Shown piece by piece: positions 1 through 6,061 of a DNA stretch of 7,406 nucleotides. The DNA comes from Bacteroidia bacterium (GTDB lineage Bacteria; Bacteroidota; Bacteroidia; SpSt-205). The stretch spans positions 1 through 7,406 of the forward strand of contig JANXCJ010000099.1 in assembly GCA_025060275.1 (NCBI GenBank). Reading direction: 5' to 3'. Below the pieces are notes generated by a model. That model saw nothing but the letters and a program-made list of their open reading frames with translations. It had not been told where the DNA came from and did not search any database. Each line of letters begins with the position of its first letter. Position 1 is the first letter of the stretch. Made by a program: the position numbers and the translations under genes.

Positions 1-1
1 C

Positions 2-556
2 TACGCCAATCAGTTAGCCCAAGGGAGGTATATACTCTCGCTGGATGCAGATGAGGTAGTTTCTCCTGCCTTACGAGCTTCTCTGCTAGCAGAAAAGGGA
101 CGATGGAGAGCCCAAGCTTATGAGGTTTTGCGGGTAGCTGTTTATTGTGGGGTTTTTATTCGGGTAAGTGATTGGTATCCAGATTGGAAAGTAAGGCTCT
201 TTGCGAAAGGCATAGCAGAGTGGGATAATAAACCCGTACATGAGAGACTTCATGTAAGGGCTAAGCCTATTCGCTTAGAAGGGGAGCTATGGCATTATAC
301 TTATGCTACAGTAGAGGAGCATATGCAGCGTAATATGTGCTATGCGCGCTTAGCGGCTCAAGTGCTCTATGAAGCAGGGGTACGTGTGCGTTGGAGCCGT
401 CCCTTCTTACGAGGCGGAGCGCGCTTCCTAAAAAGCCTGATTCTACGAGGTGGCTGGAAAGCCGGATGGAGAGGCTGGAGTATTGCCCTAATCGGAGCGA
501 GTAACTATTTCTGGCAGGAAATTTTTCTTGCAGAGTATTGGGGTAAAAAGCACTAA
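2..556 (+). CDS. Glycosyltransferase family 2, KdtX/WaaE-like, 3' part
   Basis: This is the last 184 codons of a GT2 (GT-A fold) sugar transferase; the start lies left of the window. The visible part begins just before the donor-binding motif LSLDADE (visible residues 12-18, D15 and D17 being the DxD acids). It then carries the block DWYPDWKVRLF (57-67), the VHE motif (79-81) that supplies the likely catalytic acid region, and GELWHYTY (94-101). This order is typical of the small lipopolysaccharide-core transferases of the KdtX/WaaE type, about 250 residues long, so roughly 65 residues are missing. The tail has amphipathic or hydrophobic stretches around 135-170 that could hold it on the inner face of the membrane. 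Donor and acceptor sugar cannot be read from the sequence. It converges with the minus-strand cluster, leaving an 89-base gap. The family call is firm; the LPS-core role is inferred. Confidence 0.85.
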   Translation, partial: YANQLAQGRYILSLDADEVVSPALRASLLAEKGRWRAQAYEVLRVAVYCGVFIRVSDWYPDWKVRLFAKGIAEWDNKPVHERLHVRAKPIRLEGELWHYTYATVEEHMQRNMCYARLAAQVLYEAGVRVRWSRPFLRGGARFLKSLILRGGWKAGWRGWSIALIGASNYFWQEIFLAEYWGKKH

Positions 557-645
557 GGAACTTCTCCTCAATCTTTCTTTGGAGATGCTAAAGGAGAGCC
601 CCTTACTAATACTGCTTTTTCGCTTTTGGCATGTGCTGCGAGTTC

Positions 646-1107
646 TCATAGGGTAGGAATCTCCCACAGGCTTAGTTTGTTTCCTTTCCAGAGGCATCGG
701 TAAGGTAAGCATGCGTTAGCTGGCAGAATCAGATGCGTGATACCCCAAGCTCGCAGAGAGTCTGGGCTATTTGGAGGAGGTGTGTTTCTCCTTTTTCCAT
801 CAACCTTCTCCATGCGGGTGCGCCTTTTAAGGGTTCCACCCCATAAAGACGCCTGATTCTCTCTATATAAGTCTACTCTGTGAATCAGAAAAAATGGATA
901 TACCCATACATATGTACTCCGCCGTGCAAAGAATAAAGCTGCTTCTCCGACATGTGAAGGTGTAGCGGCGAGCAGGACGGTATCTGGAAGGTTTTCCTGT
1001 ATCCATTTACCCAATCTTAGGGGTTCGCTCTCGTCCCATCTAAAGATTTGTAGGTATTCAACTCCCTGATGGAGCTGCCGAGCTAATCTGAAAGTAGCCC
1101 ATCCCAC
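646..1107 (-). CDS. C-terminal part of split membrane protein, DUF6798-like domain
   Basis: From GTG at 1107 this gives 153 residues, but the frame is open about 38 codons further upstream, so this is probably not a genuine independent start. A final membrane span (GAALLGFFLVGWATF, straddling the nominal start) leads into a soluble tail. The tail contains RLGKWIQENLPDTVLLAATP (31-50), then FFARRSTYVW (59-68), and ends with WGITHLILPA (121-130). That pattern (a strand ending in 'TP', an R-rich strand, then 'W-G-THLI-P') is what I recall for the DUF6798-type C-terminal domain, often attached to transferase-like membrane proteins. No catalytic residues can be assigned. It is the last reading frame of the minus-strand cluster, and no clear hairpin terminator follows the TGA. 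Confidence 0.6.
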   Translation of the reverse strand: MGWATFRLARQLHQGVEYLQIFRWDESEPLRLGKWIQENLPDTVLLAATPSHVGEAALFFARRSTYVWVYPFFLIHRVDLYRENQASLWGGTLKRRTRMEKVDGKRRNTPPPNSPDSLRAWGITHLILPANACLPYRCLWKGNKLSLWEIPTL

Positions 1108-1193
1108 TAAGAAAAATCCCAGTAGAGCCGCTCCTGTGGATATTTTTCCTATGCCGTAGTATTTTCGGGGTAAAACAAGTATTGCAGCACAGG

Positions 1194-1748
1194 CTAGAGG
1201 TTTGAGCCATACAGTAGCACGGGGGAGCTGTGTATGTGTAGTAGCGTCATTACAGAATTTGCTATAATTGCTAATCCTATACGCTTTTCCAGGAGTCCTA
1301 CCCAGACCCAGCTTCCTACGGCTTTCGCTAATGAAGAGGGATTGAGTACCGGGTAATACAGTTCATTACTTCCCCAATGATGATGATATAGGATGGGTAG
1401 CACAAGCCACAAGCCTATCCATGCCCAGCCTTCATCTCCCAGAATGACATAAGCTATGCGCCATAGACCATTGAGCAAGAGCAGACTGAATACAGCATGT
1501 AAAGGCATGAAGGCCCACCAATTGTCAATAAGAGCATAATAAAACCATAAAACAAAGACTCGTTCGGGCGGAGTGTCTTGTAAAAACACATCCTTGGCGT
1601 AACAAGAGGGACATTTTTTGGTTAAGATCCAGGGAGGAATAGAAGCATCTTCATATATTCTGAATCCCAGAGATATAAGCAGAACCCCGTAAGTGGATCC
1701 CAAAAGTAGCCAAAAGCGAAGCGGTGTTCCAGTCAGAAAGCGTGCCAT
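1194..1748 (-). CDS. N-terminal part of split multi-span membrane protein
   Basis: This frame gives 184 residues, and only the last eight or so (after HIHSSP) are likely to be out-of-frame read-through. The start is ATG at 1748, abutting the upstream stop codon (TGAATG). A purine-rich AGGAGAGG on the coding strand lies about 14-22 bases upstream, which is far for a Shine-Dalgarno site. Probable membrane spans are at about residues 11-29, 63-78, 80-99, 106-121, 143-152 with its continuation, and 157-171. The best landmark is WGSNELYYPVLNPSSLA (125-141). It resembles the 'GG-ELYYP-F-PSSLA' block I associate with large bacterial integral membrane proteins that end in a DUF6798 domain. The function of that family is not known to me. 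The assignment rests on pattern memory and should be treated as tentative. Confidence 0.6.
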   Translation of the reverse strand: MARFLTGTPLRFWLLLGSTYGVLLISLGFRIYEDASIPPWILTKKCPSCYAKDVFLQDTPPERVFVLWFYYALIDNWWAFMPLHAVFSLLLLNGLWRIAYVILGDEGWAWIGLWLVLPILYHHHWGSNELYYPVLNPSSLAKAVGSWVWVGLLEKRIGLAIIANSVMTLLHIHSSPVLLYGSNL

Positions 1749-2351
1749 TCAAGTAATCCAGACCTCTCCTACACAAGTCTCTCCGAAGAAAGCTCTTAGG
1801 GTATCTCCGCGCTGCACCGGTCCTACGCCTTTAGGTGTACCTGTAAATAGAACATCCCCTGGCTCCAAAGAGAAATATTGAGAAGCCTCACTAAGCAAGC
1901 GAGAAAGGGGGAAGATCATTTCTTTCCCTCGCCCTTCTTGGAGGATTTCTGTATGGCGCAGCAGTTTGAAAGGGATGTTCTCCCAATCAGGTGGAATAGG
2001 AAGCCAGGCACCCCACCAAGCTGCTTTGTCAAAGGCTTTTGCCATTTCCCAGGGCAGCCCCTTACTTTTGAGAAAGGCTTGAAGGTCCCGGGCGGTAAAG
2101 TCTATACCCACGGTTATCGCATCTACAGCATCAAGGACATCTTCTGCTGATAAATTCCATCCTCCTTTTGCAATTCTAAAAACTAACTCAGCCTCGTACT
2201 CTAAGTTTTGGGAAAAAGAAGGATAGGGTATCTCCCCTGCCGCAGCCCATGCTGTGGCGGGCTTGAGAAAGAAGATGGGGCGCTCTGGCAGAGAGGCTCC
2301 CATCTCCACGGCATGAAGCGAATAGTTACGAGCTACGCATACAATCTTCAT
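1749..2351 (-). CDS. Fumarylacetoacetate hydrolase (FAH) family protein, FAHD1/YcgM-like
   Basis: This is a soluble 200-residue enzyme of the FAH superfamily, about the length of the single-domain members such as acylpyruvase/oxaloacetate decarboxylase FAHD1 and E. coli YcgM. Visible signatures are ARNYSLHAVEM (7-17; H13 and E16 match the catalytic His/Glu pair of FAHD1) and LEYEAELV (50-57; E53 and E55 are the metal-binding E-x-E). TVGIDFTARDLQ (80-91) supplies the third metal ligand, D84. KGLPWEMAKAFD (97-108) contains the likely active-site lysine K105, and FTGTPKGVGPVQRGD follows near the C-terminus. All expected residues for Mg/Mn-dependent C-C or C-O cleavage of a beta-keto or acylpyruvate acid are present. 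The exact substrate (fumarylpyruvate, acylpyruvate or oxaloacetate) cannot be decided. The start is ATG 2351, three bases after the hexomutase stop, and the stop abuts the next gene. It is probably co-transcribed, although no pathway link to sugar chemistry is evident. Confidence 0.9.
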   Translation of the reverse strand: MKIVCVARNYSLHAVEMGASLPERPIFFLKPATAWAAAGEIPYPSFSQNLEYEAELVFRIAKGGWNLSAEDVLDAVDAITVGIDFTARDLQAFLKSKGLPWEMAKAFDKAAWWGAWLPIPPDWENIPFKLLRHTEILQEGRGKEMIFPLSRLLSEASQYFSLEPGDVLFTGTPKGVGPVQRGDTLRAFFGETCVGEVWIT

Positions 2352-2354
2352 CGG

Positions 2355-3758
2355 CTATGCTCGCATGACTAACTCCTGCCCTTCTGTGATGAGTTCTCTC
2401 GCTCTCTGCAGTGTGGGAGCTTCTGTATAGATGCGTAGTATGGGCTCTGTGCCTGAAGCCCGAAACATGATCGCTTCGCCTTGACTAAGCATTAGCTTAT
2501 ATCCATCCGTCTTGTCTATCAATAGCACTTCTCTTCCTGCAAAGGTGGAAGGAGGCTTTTCTTGAAGCAAGGTTAGGATAGCTACCTTTCTTTCTTCCGG
2601 GATATGCCAATCTAACCTATCTACTGCAAAGGGACCCACTACCTCATATATCTCCCCAAAAAGAGTGTCTAAGGACTTTCCTGTTTCTAATAGCATCTGA
2701 AGGATAGTCAAGGCTATGTAAGTACCATCTCTTTCGGGGAGATGGGAGGGGATGGCTACGCCCCCAGACTCCTCAGCCCCTAAAAGGGTATCTTCCGCTG
2801 TTTGCATTCTTTCAGCGATATACTTGAAGCCAACGGGGGTGATTTCTACAGGAAGTCCCATCTTCTTGGCATACTCGCCTACCCGAGAAGCACAACTTAA
2901 GCTAACTATAACTCGCCCCTGCTGCTTACGATAGTGGACTAAATAATGTAGAATCAAAAGAATTATATGATGGGCATCTATGTATTTCCCACCCGCCCCT
3001 AACATGCCTATGCGGTCTGCATCACCATCTAATACGAAACCTACATCAAGCCCTCTCTCTTGCATGAAAACGGCGAAAGCACCTAAGTTTTTAGGTATAG
3101 GTTCTGGATTGATGCCACCAAATGAAGGATTATATTCACATCGGAAGGGATGTACATGTGGAAGGAGGCGCGTGAAAATTTTTTGACCCGCCCCATACAT
3201 GGCATCAAACCCTATCTTATAGGATAACTGGCTAAGCTTCTTCAAGTCAAATTGAGTTTTTATATAGTTGTAATACAGGGCTTCCATGTCATATATTTCT
3301 ATTTGACGGCTTTTGATGAGGTCCTCCCATTTATCTTGAATTTCTATGGGGGTTTCGGGGATGAGGGTCTCTATTTCTTTGAGGATAGATACGGGGGCAG
3401 GTCCGCCGTAAGATGCCTTGAGTTTGTATCCAAGATACTCGGGAGGATTATGAGAAGCAGTAATTACGATTCCTAAGTGGCATTGATGTTGAAGGTTAGC
3501 TAAGGACACCATGGGAGTATAAGCAAAAGAGGGGCTTATATAGACTTTTAAATCTCTCTGAGCAAGTTGCTGAGCTACTGCCACAGCTAACTGTCCTGCC
3601 ATGAAGCGGCAGTCGTACCCTATCATCACTTTTGGAGAAGTGTAATAACGATGGAGCCACTTCGCTGTACCCTCAACTACCCGGCTGAGATTGGCAAAAG
3701 TGAAATCCTTTGCTATGATGGCACGCCATCCATCTGTACCGAAACGAATCGGCGTCAT
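2355..3758 (-). CDS. Phosphoglucomutase/phosphomannomutase (alpha-D-phosphohexomutase)
   Basis: This 467-residue protein has the full four-domain layout of the alpha-D-phosphohexomutase superfamily, which interconverts hexose 1-phosphate and 6-phosphate through a phosphoserine enzyme in the cytoplasm. It shows FGTDGWR (6-12) at the N-terminus and the catalytic loop TASHNPP (100-106; S102 is phosphorylated). The metal loop is DGDADR (244-249; D244, D246 and D248 bind Mg), the sugar-specificity loop GAEESGG (327-333), and the phosphate-binding loop RASGTEP (433-439). The length is normal and nothing is missing. The EESGG loop fits glucose/mannose enzymes, so glucosamine mutase (GlmM) is less likely, but PGM and PMM cannot be separated by eye. 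The start is ATG 3758, nine bases after the GT4 stop codon. Its place behind a glycosyltransferase suggests supply of sugar nucleotides for an envelope polysaccharide. Confidence 0.93.
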   Translation of the reverse strand: MTPIRFGTDGWRAIIAKDFTFANLSRVVEGTAKWLHRYYTSPKVMIGYDCRFMAGQLAVAVAQQLAQRDLKVYISPSFAYTPMVSLANLQHQCHLGIVITASHNPPEYLGYKLKASYGGPAPVSILKEIETLIPETPIEIQDKWEDLIKSRQIEIYDMEALYYNYIKTQFDLKKLSQLSYKIGFDAMYGAGQKIFTRLLPHVHPFRCEYNPSFGGINPEPIPKNLGAFAVFMQERGLDVGFVLDGDADRIGMLGAGGKYIDAHHIILLILHYLVHYRKQQGRVIVSLSCASRVGEYAKKMGLPVEITPVGFKYIAERMQTAEDTLLGAEESGGVAIPSHLPERDGTYIALTILQMLLETGKSLDTLFGEIYEVVGPFAVDRLDWHIPEERKVAILTLLQEKPPSTFAGREVLLIDKTDGYKLMLSQGEAIMFRASGTEPILRIYTEAPTLQRARELITEGQELVMRA

Positions 3759-3767
3759 AGAGCAAAG

Positions 3768-4928
3768 TTAGGGCTTCGTAGAAGCGTATAGACTAGAATA
3801 CAAATCTTCTATATCTCTCAAGAGCCTTTTTTCTCCGTACTTTTCCTGGATATATTTCTGGGCTGACTCTGCCCGGGCTTTGTAGGCAGGAAGGGAGAGT
3901 AAAAACTCTTCTAAACTTTTCTCTAAAGGTTCATACAGAAGAAAACCCCACTTACCTTTCTCTAAAATGTCTGGGACGCCTCCTACGGGGAGTGCAGCCA
4001 CTGGTACCCCGCAAGCTAACCCCTCTATCAAGCTAACTGGCGTACCCTCATTATCTGAAACTAACACCAGCGCGTCCAATGCGCGCAATACTACGGGTAT
4101 ATCCCATCTCAGTCCTGCCCACACAATACGCTCCTCAAGCGAAAGGGCATGGGTGCTTCTTTCTAAGTGTGTTCTCTCAGGACCTTCACCTACTATGACA
4201 AGGCGCAGGTTGGGGAAGCGCTTCACTAATTCTGGCAGTGCACGGATGAGTCTATCTACCCTCTTGATAGGCACGAGGCGTCCAGTCCATCCCAAAAGCA
4301 AACCTGCTTCTGATTTCTGCCACTGGGCCCTTAGCTTGCTAACCGCCTCAGCATCGTAGCTATTCAGCGTATCTAAGGGTAGTCCCAAAGGGATTACCAC
4401 GATTTTTTTGGGGGGAGCGACCCGATAAGATTCGGCTAACTCTTGCTTTTGTCCCTCACTAAGTGCTATGATACGATGCGTAAGCCGAGCTAACAAACGC
4501 TCAATTTGCAAATAAATCCTTGAAAGAAGTGAAGAAAAATACCCTCTAAAAGAATGTCCGTGAAAAGTATGAATGCGCACAGGAACTCCTGCTAGCCATG
4601 CAGCTATCCTCCCTAATGCCCCTGCTTTAGCAGTGTGAGTATGAACGATATGGGGCTTCCATCGGCGCATAAGACGCCATAAGTAAAAAAGGGCTCTCAT
4701 GTCTTCTTGCCAGCTAGGCTCTCGCTGCATAGAAGGGATATAAATGATAGGAACCTCATAAGCCTCTATCCACTTCTGGGCTCTTATTTCTCCTGCAGGC
4801 TCTTGTCCCGCTACTATCAACACTTCATATTGAGAGGGCTTGAGATTACGGGCAAGGAGTAGCACATGTTGGGCTGCTCCACCCACATTAAGCCGACTAA
4901 TTATAAGGAGAACCCGTATTTTTGACAC
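3768..4928 (-). CDS. Glycosyltransferase family 4 (GT-B fold)
   Basis: This is a 386-residue retaining glycosyltransferase with two Rossmann domains. The N-terminal (acceptor) domain has SRLNVGGAAQHV (11-22, with the glycine loop G16-G17), HTHTAKAGALGR (96-107) and HTFHGHSF (120-127). The C-terminal (donor) domain has GWTGRLVPIKR (213-223; R217 and K222 usually contact the donor phosphates). It also has the E-x7-E motif in EGTPVSLIEGLACG (E294 and E302), followed by PVGG (314-317). All family-critical residues are present. It probably adds a sugar to a lipid-linked or LPS/exopolysaccharide intermediate at the inner membrane; the sugar is unknown. The start is GTG 4928, chosen because MSKIRVLLIISR forms the expected first beta strand and no in-frame ATG lies just upstream. 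It is the first gene of the minus-strand cluster, with a -7-like box immediately upstream. The coding strand carries a C6A7 run around 4403-4415. Confidence 0.92.
   Translation of the reverse strand: MSKIRVLLIISRLNVGGAAQHVLLLARNLKPSQYEVLIVAGQEPAGEIRAQKWIEAYEVPIIYIPSMQREPSWQEDMRALFYLWRLMRRWKPHIVHTHTAKAGALGRIAAWLAGVPVRIHTFHGHSFRGYFSSLLSRIYLQIERLLARLTHRIIALSEGQKQELAESYRVAPPKKIVVIPLGLPLDTLNSYDAEAVSKLRAQWQKSEAGLLLGWTGRLVPIKRVDRLIRALPELVKRFPNLRLVIVGEGPERTHLERSTHALSLEERIVWAGLRWDIPVVLRALDALVLVSDNEGTPVSLIEGLACGVPVAALPVGGVPDILEKGKWGFLLYEPLEKSLEEFLLSLPAYKARAESAQKYIQEKYGEKRLLRDIEDLYSSLYASTKP
4917..4924 (+). promoter_or_regulatory. Candidate Bacteroidota -7 box for the plus-strand DUF5683 gene
   Basis: The plus strand reads TATTTTTG, again an exact TAnnTTTG match, inside the first codons of the divergent GT4 gene. 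A start site some 6-7 bases downstream would leave a leader of about 13 bases to ATG 4944 or about 80 bases to ATG 5010. No clear -33 TTG element is found upstream, so this is a motif match only. Confidence 0.25.
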
Positions 4929-4933
4929 TGCTT

Positions 4934-4941
4934 CAAATTTA
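4934..4941 (-). promoter_or_regulatory. Candidate Bacteroidota -7 box for the minus-strand operon
   Basis: The minus strand reads TAAATTTG, an exact match to the TAnnTTTG -7 element used by the primary sigma factor of Bacteroidota. It ends five bases before the GTG of the GT4 gene, so transcription would begin at or very near the start codon and give a leaderless or almost leaderless mRNA. No TTG-type -33 element is seen at the usual spacing, which keeps confidence low. Confidence 0.3.
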
Positions 4942-4943
4942 GG

Positions 4944-5432
4944 ATGGGGTACGGCGTCATCCTGATAGCTCTCATGCAGGGAGTTGGGAAAGGAAATGGG
5001 GCTTACAGCATGAGGGAATGTAGTCTCTGCATAACTGACTCTGTTAATAGGCCTCGCATAGCAGCTTGGCTTAGTGCTCTCTTACCAGGCGCAGGTCAAA
5101 TCTATAATAGAGCTTATTGGAAAGCTCCCATTATTTGGGCTGCACTGGGAGTGACAGGCTATCTGGCCTACCGACATCATCAGAGCTACCTCGCCTATCG
5201 CAAAGCCTATAGGGAAGCCTTAGAGGGAAATAATCCTCTGCCTTCTATTCCTCCAGAAAATCTTCGTTTTCTTAGGGAAAGTTATCGGAAGGATAGAGAT
5301 GTTTTGTTGCTGGCATTTTTCGTAGTGTATGGTCTTCAAATAGGAGAGGCTTATGCGGATGCCCATTTGAGGGGTTTTAGCATCTATGGGGGGCTGAGTC
5401 CTGGGGGCTTTGTGCTACTATGTCAATGGTGA
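4944..5432 (+). CDS. DUF5683 domain membrane protein
   Basis: This gives 162 residues from ATG 4944. The core is clearly of the DUF5683 type: RPRIAAWLSALLPGAGQIYN (36-55), YWKAPIIW (58-65), an internal basic loop RESYRKDRD (111-119) and VYGLQIGEAYADAHL (128-142). It has two probable membrane spans (about 60-77 and 118-135). The function is unknown; the family occurs widely in Bacteroidota, and the 'LPG-GQ-YN' block also recurs in TM2-like small membrane proteins. The start is uncertain. ATG 4944 adds GVILIALMQGV, which could be a weak signal peptide but lacks basic residues in front. ATG 5010 would give 140 residues starting MRECSLCITDS and leave a more normal 81-base divergent gap. Family members I recall often carry a signal peptide, so I keep 4944. 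Its last 13 bases overlap the next gene, suggesting translational coupling. Confidence 0.8.
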   Translation: MGYGVILIALMQGVGKGNGAYSMRECSLCITDSVNRPRIAAWLSALLPGAGQIYNRAYWKAPIIWAALGVTGYLAYRHHQSYLAYRKAYREALEGNNPLPSIPPENLRFLRESYRKDRDVLLLAFFVVYGLQIGEAYADAHLRGFSIYGGLSPGGFVLLCQW

Positions 5433-5992
5433 AAGAATGGCAAAGAGTTATAGCTATTTTGACGCATCCGGCAGTTTTAGAGGCTGCATGGCTGTCTTAC
5501 TGGAGCCGATGGGATATAAGGTGGATAGTAGCTTCTTGGGGGCTTCTGGTGGGGGCAGGGGGGCTGCTGTATGTATGGCTTAGACAACGCCCAAGGGATA
5601 TTCAGTTCCTGCTGGGGTCTAATAGGCGTTTTCTTCTTTTATGGAATTTCCTAGTGCTGGGAGGATTTTGGGCTGCTACGGCAGAGCCTCTATTGCGCTT
5701 GTGGGTGAGCTTCTTTCTGTGGATGAGCCTGTGTGGGTTTTTATTCCACTGGTGGAGGGAGTATTCCTTCCATGTGTATGGGTGGAGCGGCCTTATGGCA
5801 TTTTTCTTAGGATACGGGCGGAGTTATCCTCTTACACTTCTCCTTCTTTTCTTTGTTTCTATGGGTGTGGCGGTTTTACGATACCTTCAAGGCGCTCATC
5901 AAATTTCAGAGTTGCTTTGGGGGGCTGGGGCAGGTACAGTCTTTGCCCTTTGCTTCGTGGGGATTCATGAACTTTCAAATGCAGCCGGCTGA
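5420..5992 (+). CDS. PAP2-like (phosphatidic acid phosphatase superfamily) membrane protein
   Basis: This is a 190-residue, highly hydrophobic protein with about five or six membrane spans (near 36-54, 71-88, 92-110, 121-131, 136-153 and 166-182). It matches the degenerate PAP2-like proteins of Bacteroidota. It has an N-terminal 'ILTHP' (13-17), then YSFHVYGWSGLMAFFL (115-130), where a canonical enzyme would have the PSGH motif. The stretch RYLQGAHQISELLWGAGAG (154-172) follows. R154-x5-H160-x3-E164 has the spacing of PAP2 motif 3 (SR-x5-H-x3-D) with Glu in place of Asp. The PSGH histidine is absent, but H118 lies nearby. Whether it hydrolyses lipid phosphates such as undecaprenyl or lipid A phosphates is therefore unclear. 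ATG 5420 overlaps the upstream gene by 13 bases; ATG 5426 (ATGGTGA overlap) is an equally plausible start. uvrA begins 69 bases downstream. Confidence 0.65.
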   Translation: MSMVKEWQRVIAILTHPAVLEAAWLSYWSRWDIRWIVASWGLLVGAGGLLYVWLRQRPRDIQFLLGSNRRFLLLWNFLVLGGFWAATAEPLLRLWVSFFLWMSLCGFLFHWWREYSFHVYGWSGLMAFFLGYGRSYPLTLLLLFFVSMGVAVLRYLQGAHQISELLWGAGAGTVFALCFVGIHELSNAAG

Positions 5993-6061
5993 GCTGAAGC
6001 GTAAAAGTAACAGTAACTGAGCCCATGGTTTGGAGGGGTTTGTGTTAAGTTAGCTCAATCT

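Larger units (their letters stand above)
646..1748 (-). pseudogene. DUF6798-like membrane protein split by a frameshift
   Basis: Two minus-strand reading frames (1194-1748 and 646-1107) look like the front and back of one protein. The front frame stops at TAG 1194-1196 shortly after a hydrophobic segment. The other frame is open well upstream of its first candidate start (GTG at 1107). From about base 1221 down it reads hydrophobic, membrane-like sequence (LACAAILVLP, then GAALLGFFLVGW) that runs directly into the back half. Going from the first frame to the second needs one extra base on the coding strand, and a run of five C (plus-strand G, 1221-1225) lies in the right place. Restoring it would give a protein of about 367 residues. 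The cause could be a real one-base loss, a sequencing or assembly error in the run, or less likely -1 slippage. The gene is last in the operon, with its ATG directly after the TGA of the FAH-family gene. Confidence 0.65.

Noticed and set aside
557..645. Possible terminator between the convergent genes
   Set aside because: Only weak stems (TCTCC/GGAGA with a 13-base loop, AAGG/CCTT) are present, with no GC-rich hairpin next to a T run.
488..712. Open minus-strand frame of 74 codons across the convergent gap
   Set aside because: It overlaps the 3' ends of both real genes, its composition is low-complexity Ser/Arg/Lys, and it matches no family I recognise.
1878..2150. Plus-strand open frame opposite the FAH-family gene
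   Set aside because: It is the antisense of a gene with complete catalytic motifs and shows no protein-like pattern of its own.
3967..4359. Plus-strand frame of 130 codons opposite the GT4 gene
   Set aside because: It is rich in Ser/Thr/Pro, as expected for the antisense of this region, which carries the GT4 donor-binding motifs on the other strand.
5536..5565. G-rich stretch that might form a G-quadruplex
   Set aside because: There are only three long G runs in close succession, and they encode a Gly/Leu/Val membrane span; codon composition explains it.
5641..5970. Second plus-strand frame of 109 codons inside the PAP2-like gene
   Set aside because: The frame at 5420-5992 has regular membrane spans and a recognisable motif; this one is a shadow without structure.
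5982..5991. 10-base palindrome at the end of the PAP2-like gene
   Set aside because: It has no loop or T tract and mostly encodes the last residues of the protein, so it is probably chance.
6029..6053. TTTG plus TAAGTTAG as a uvrA promoter
   Set aside because: The -7 box has a mismatch and the 13-base spacing is too short for the Bacteroidota -33/-7 arrangement.
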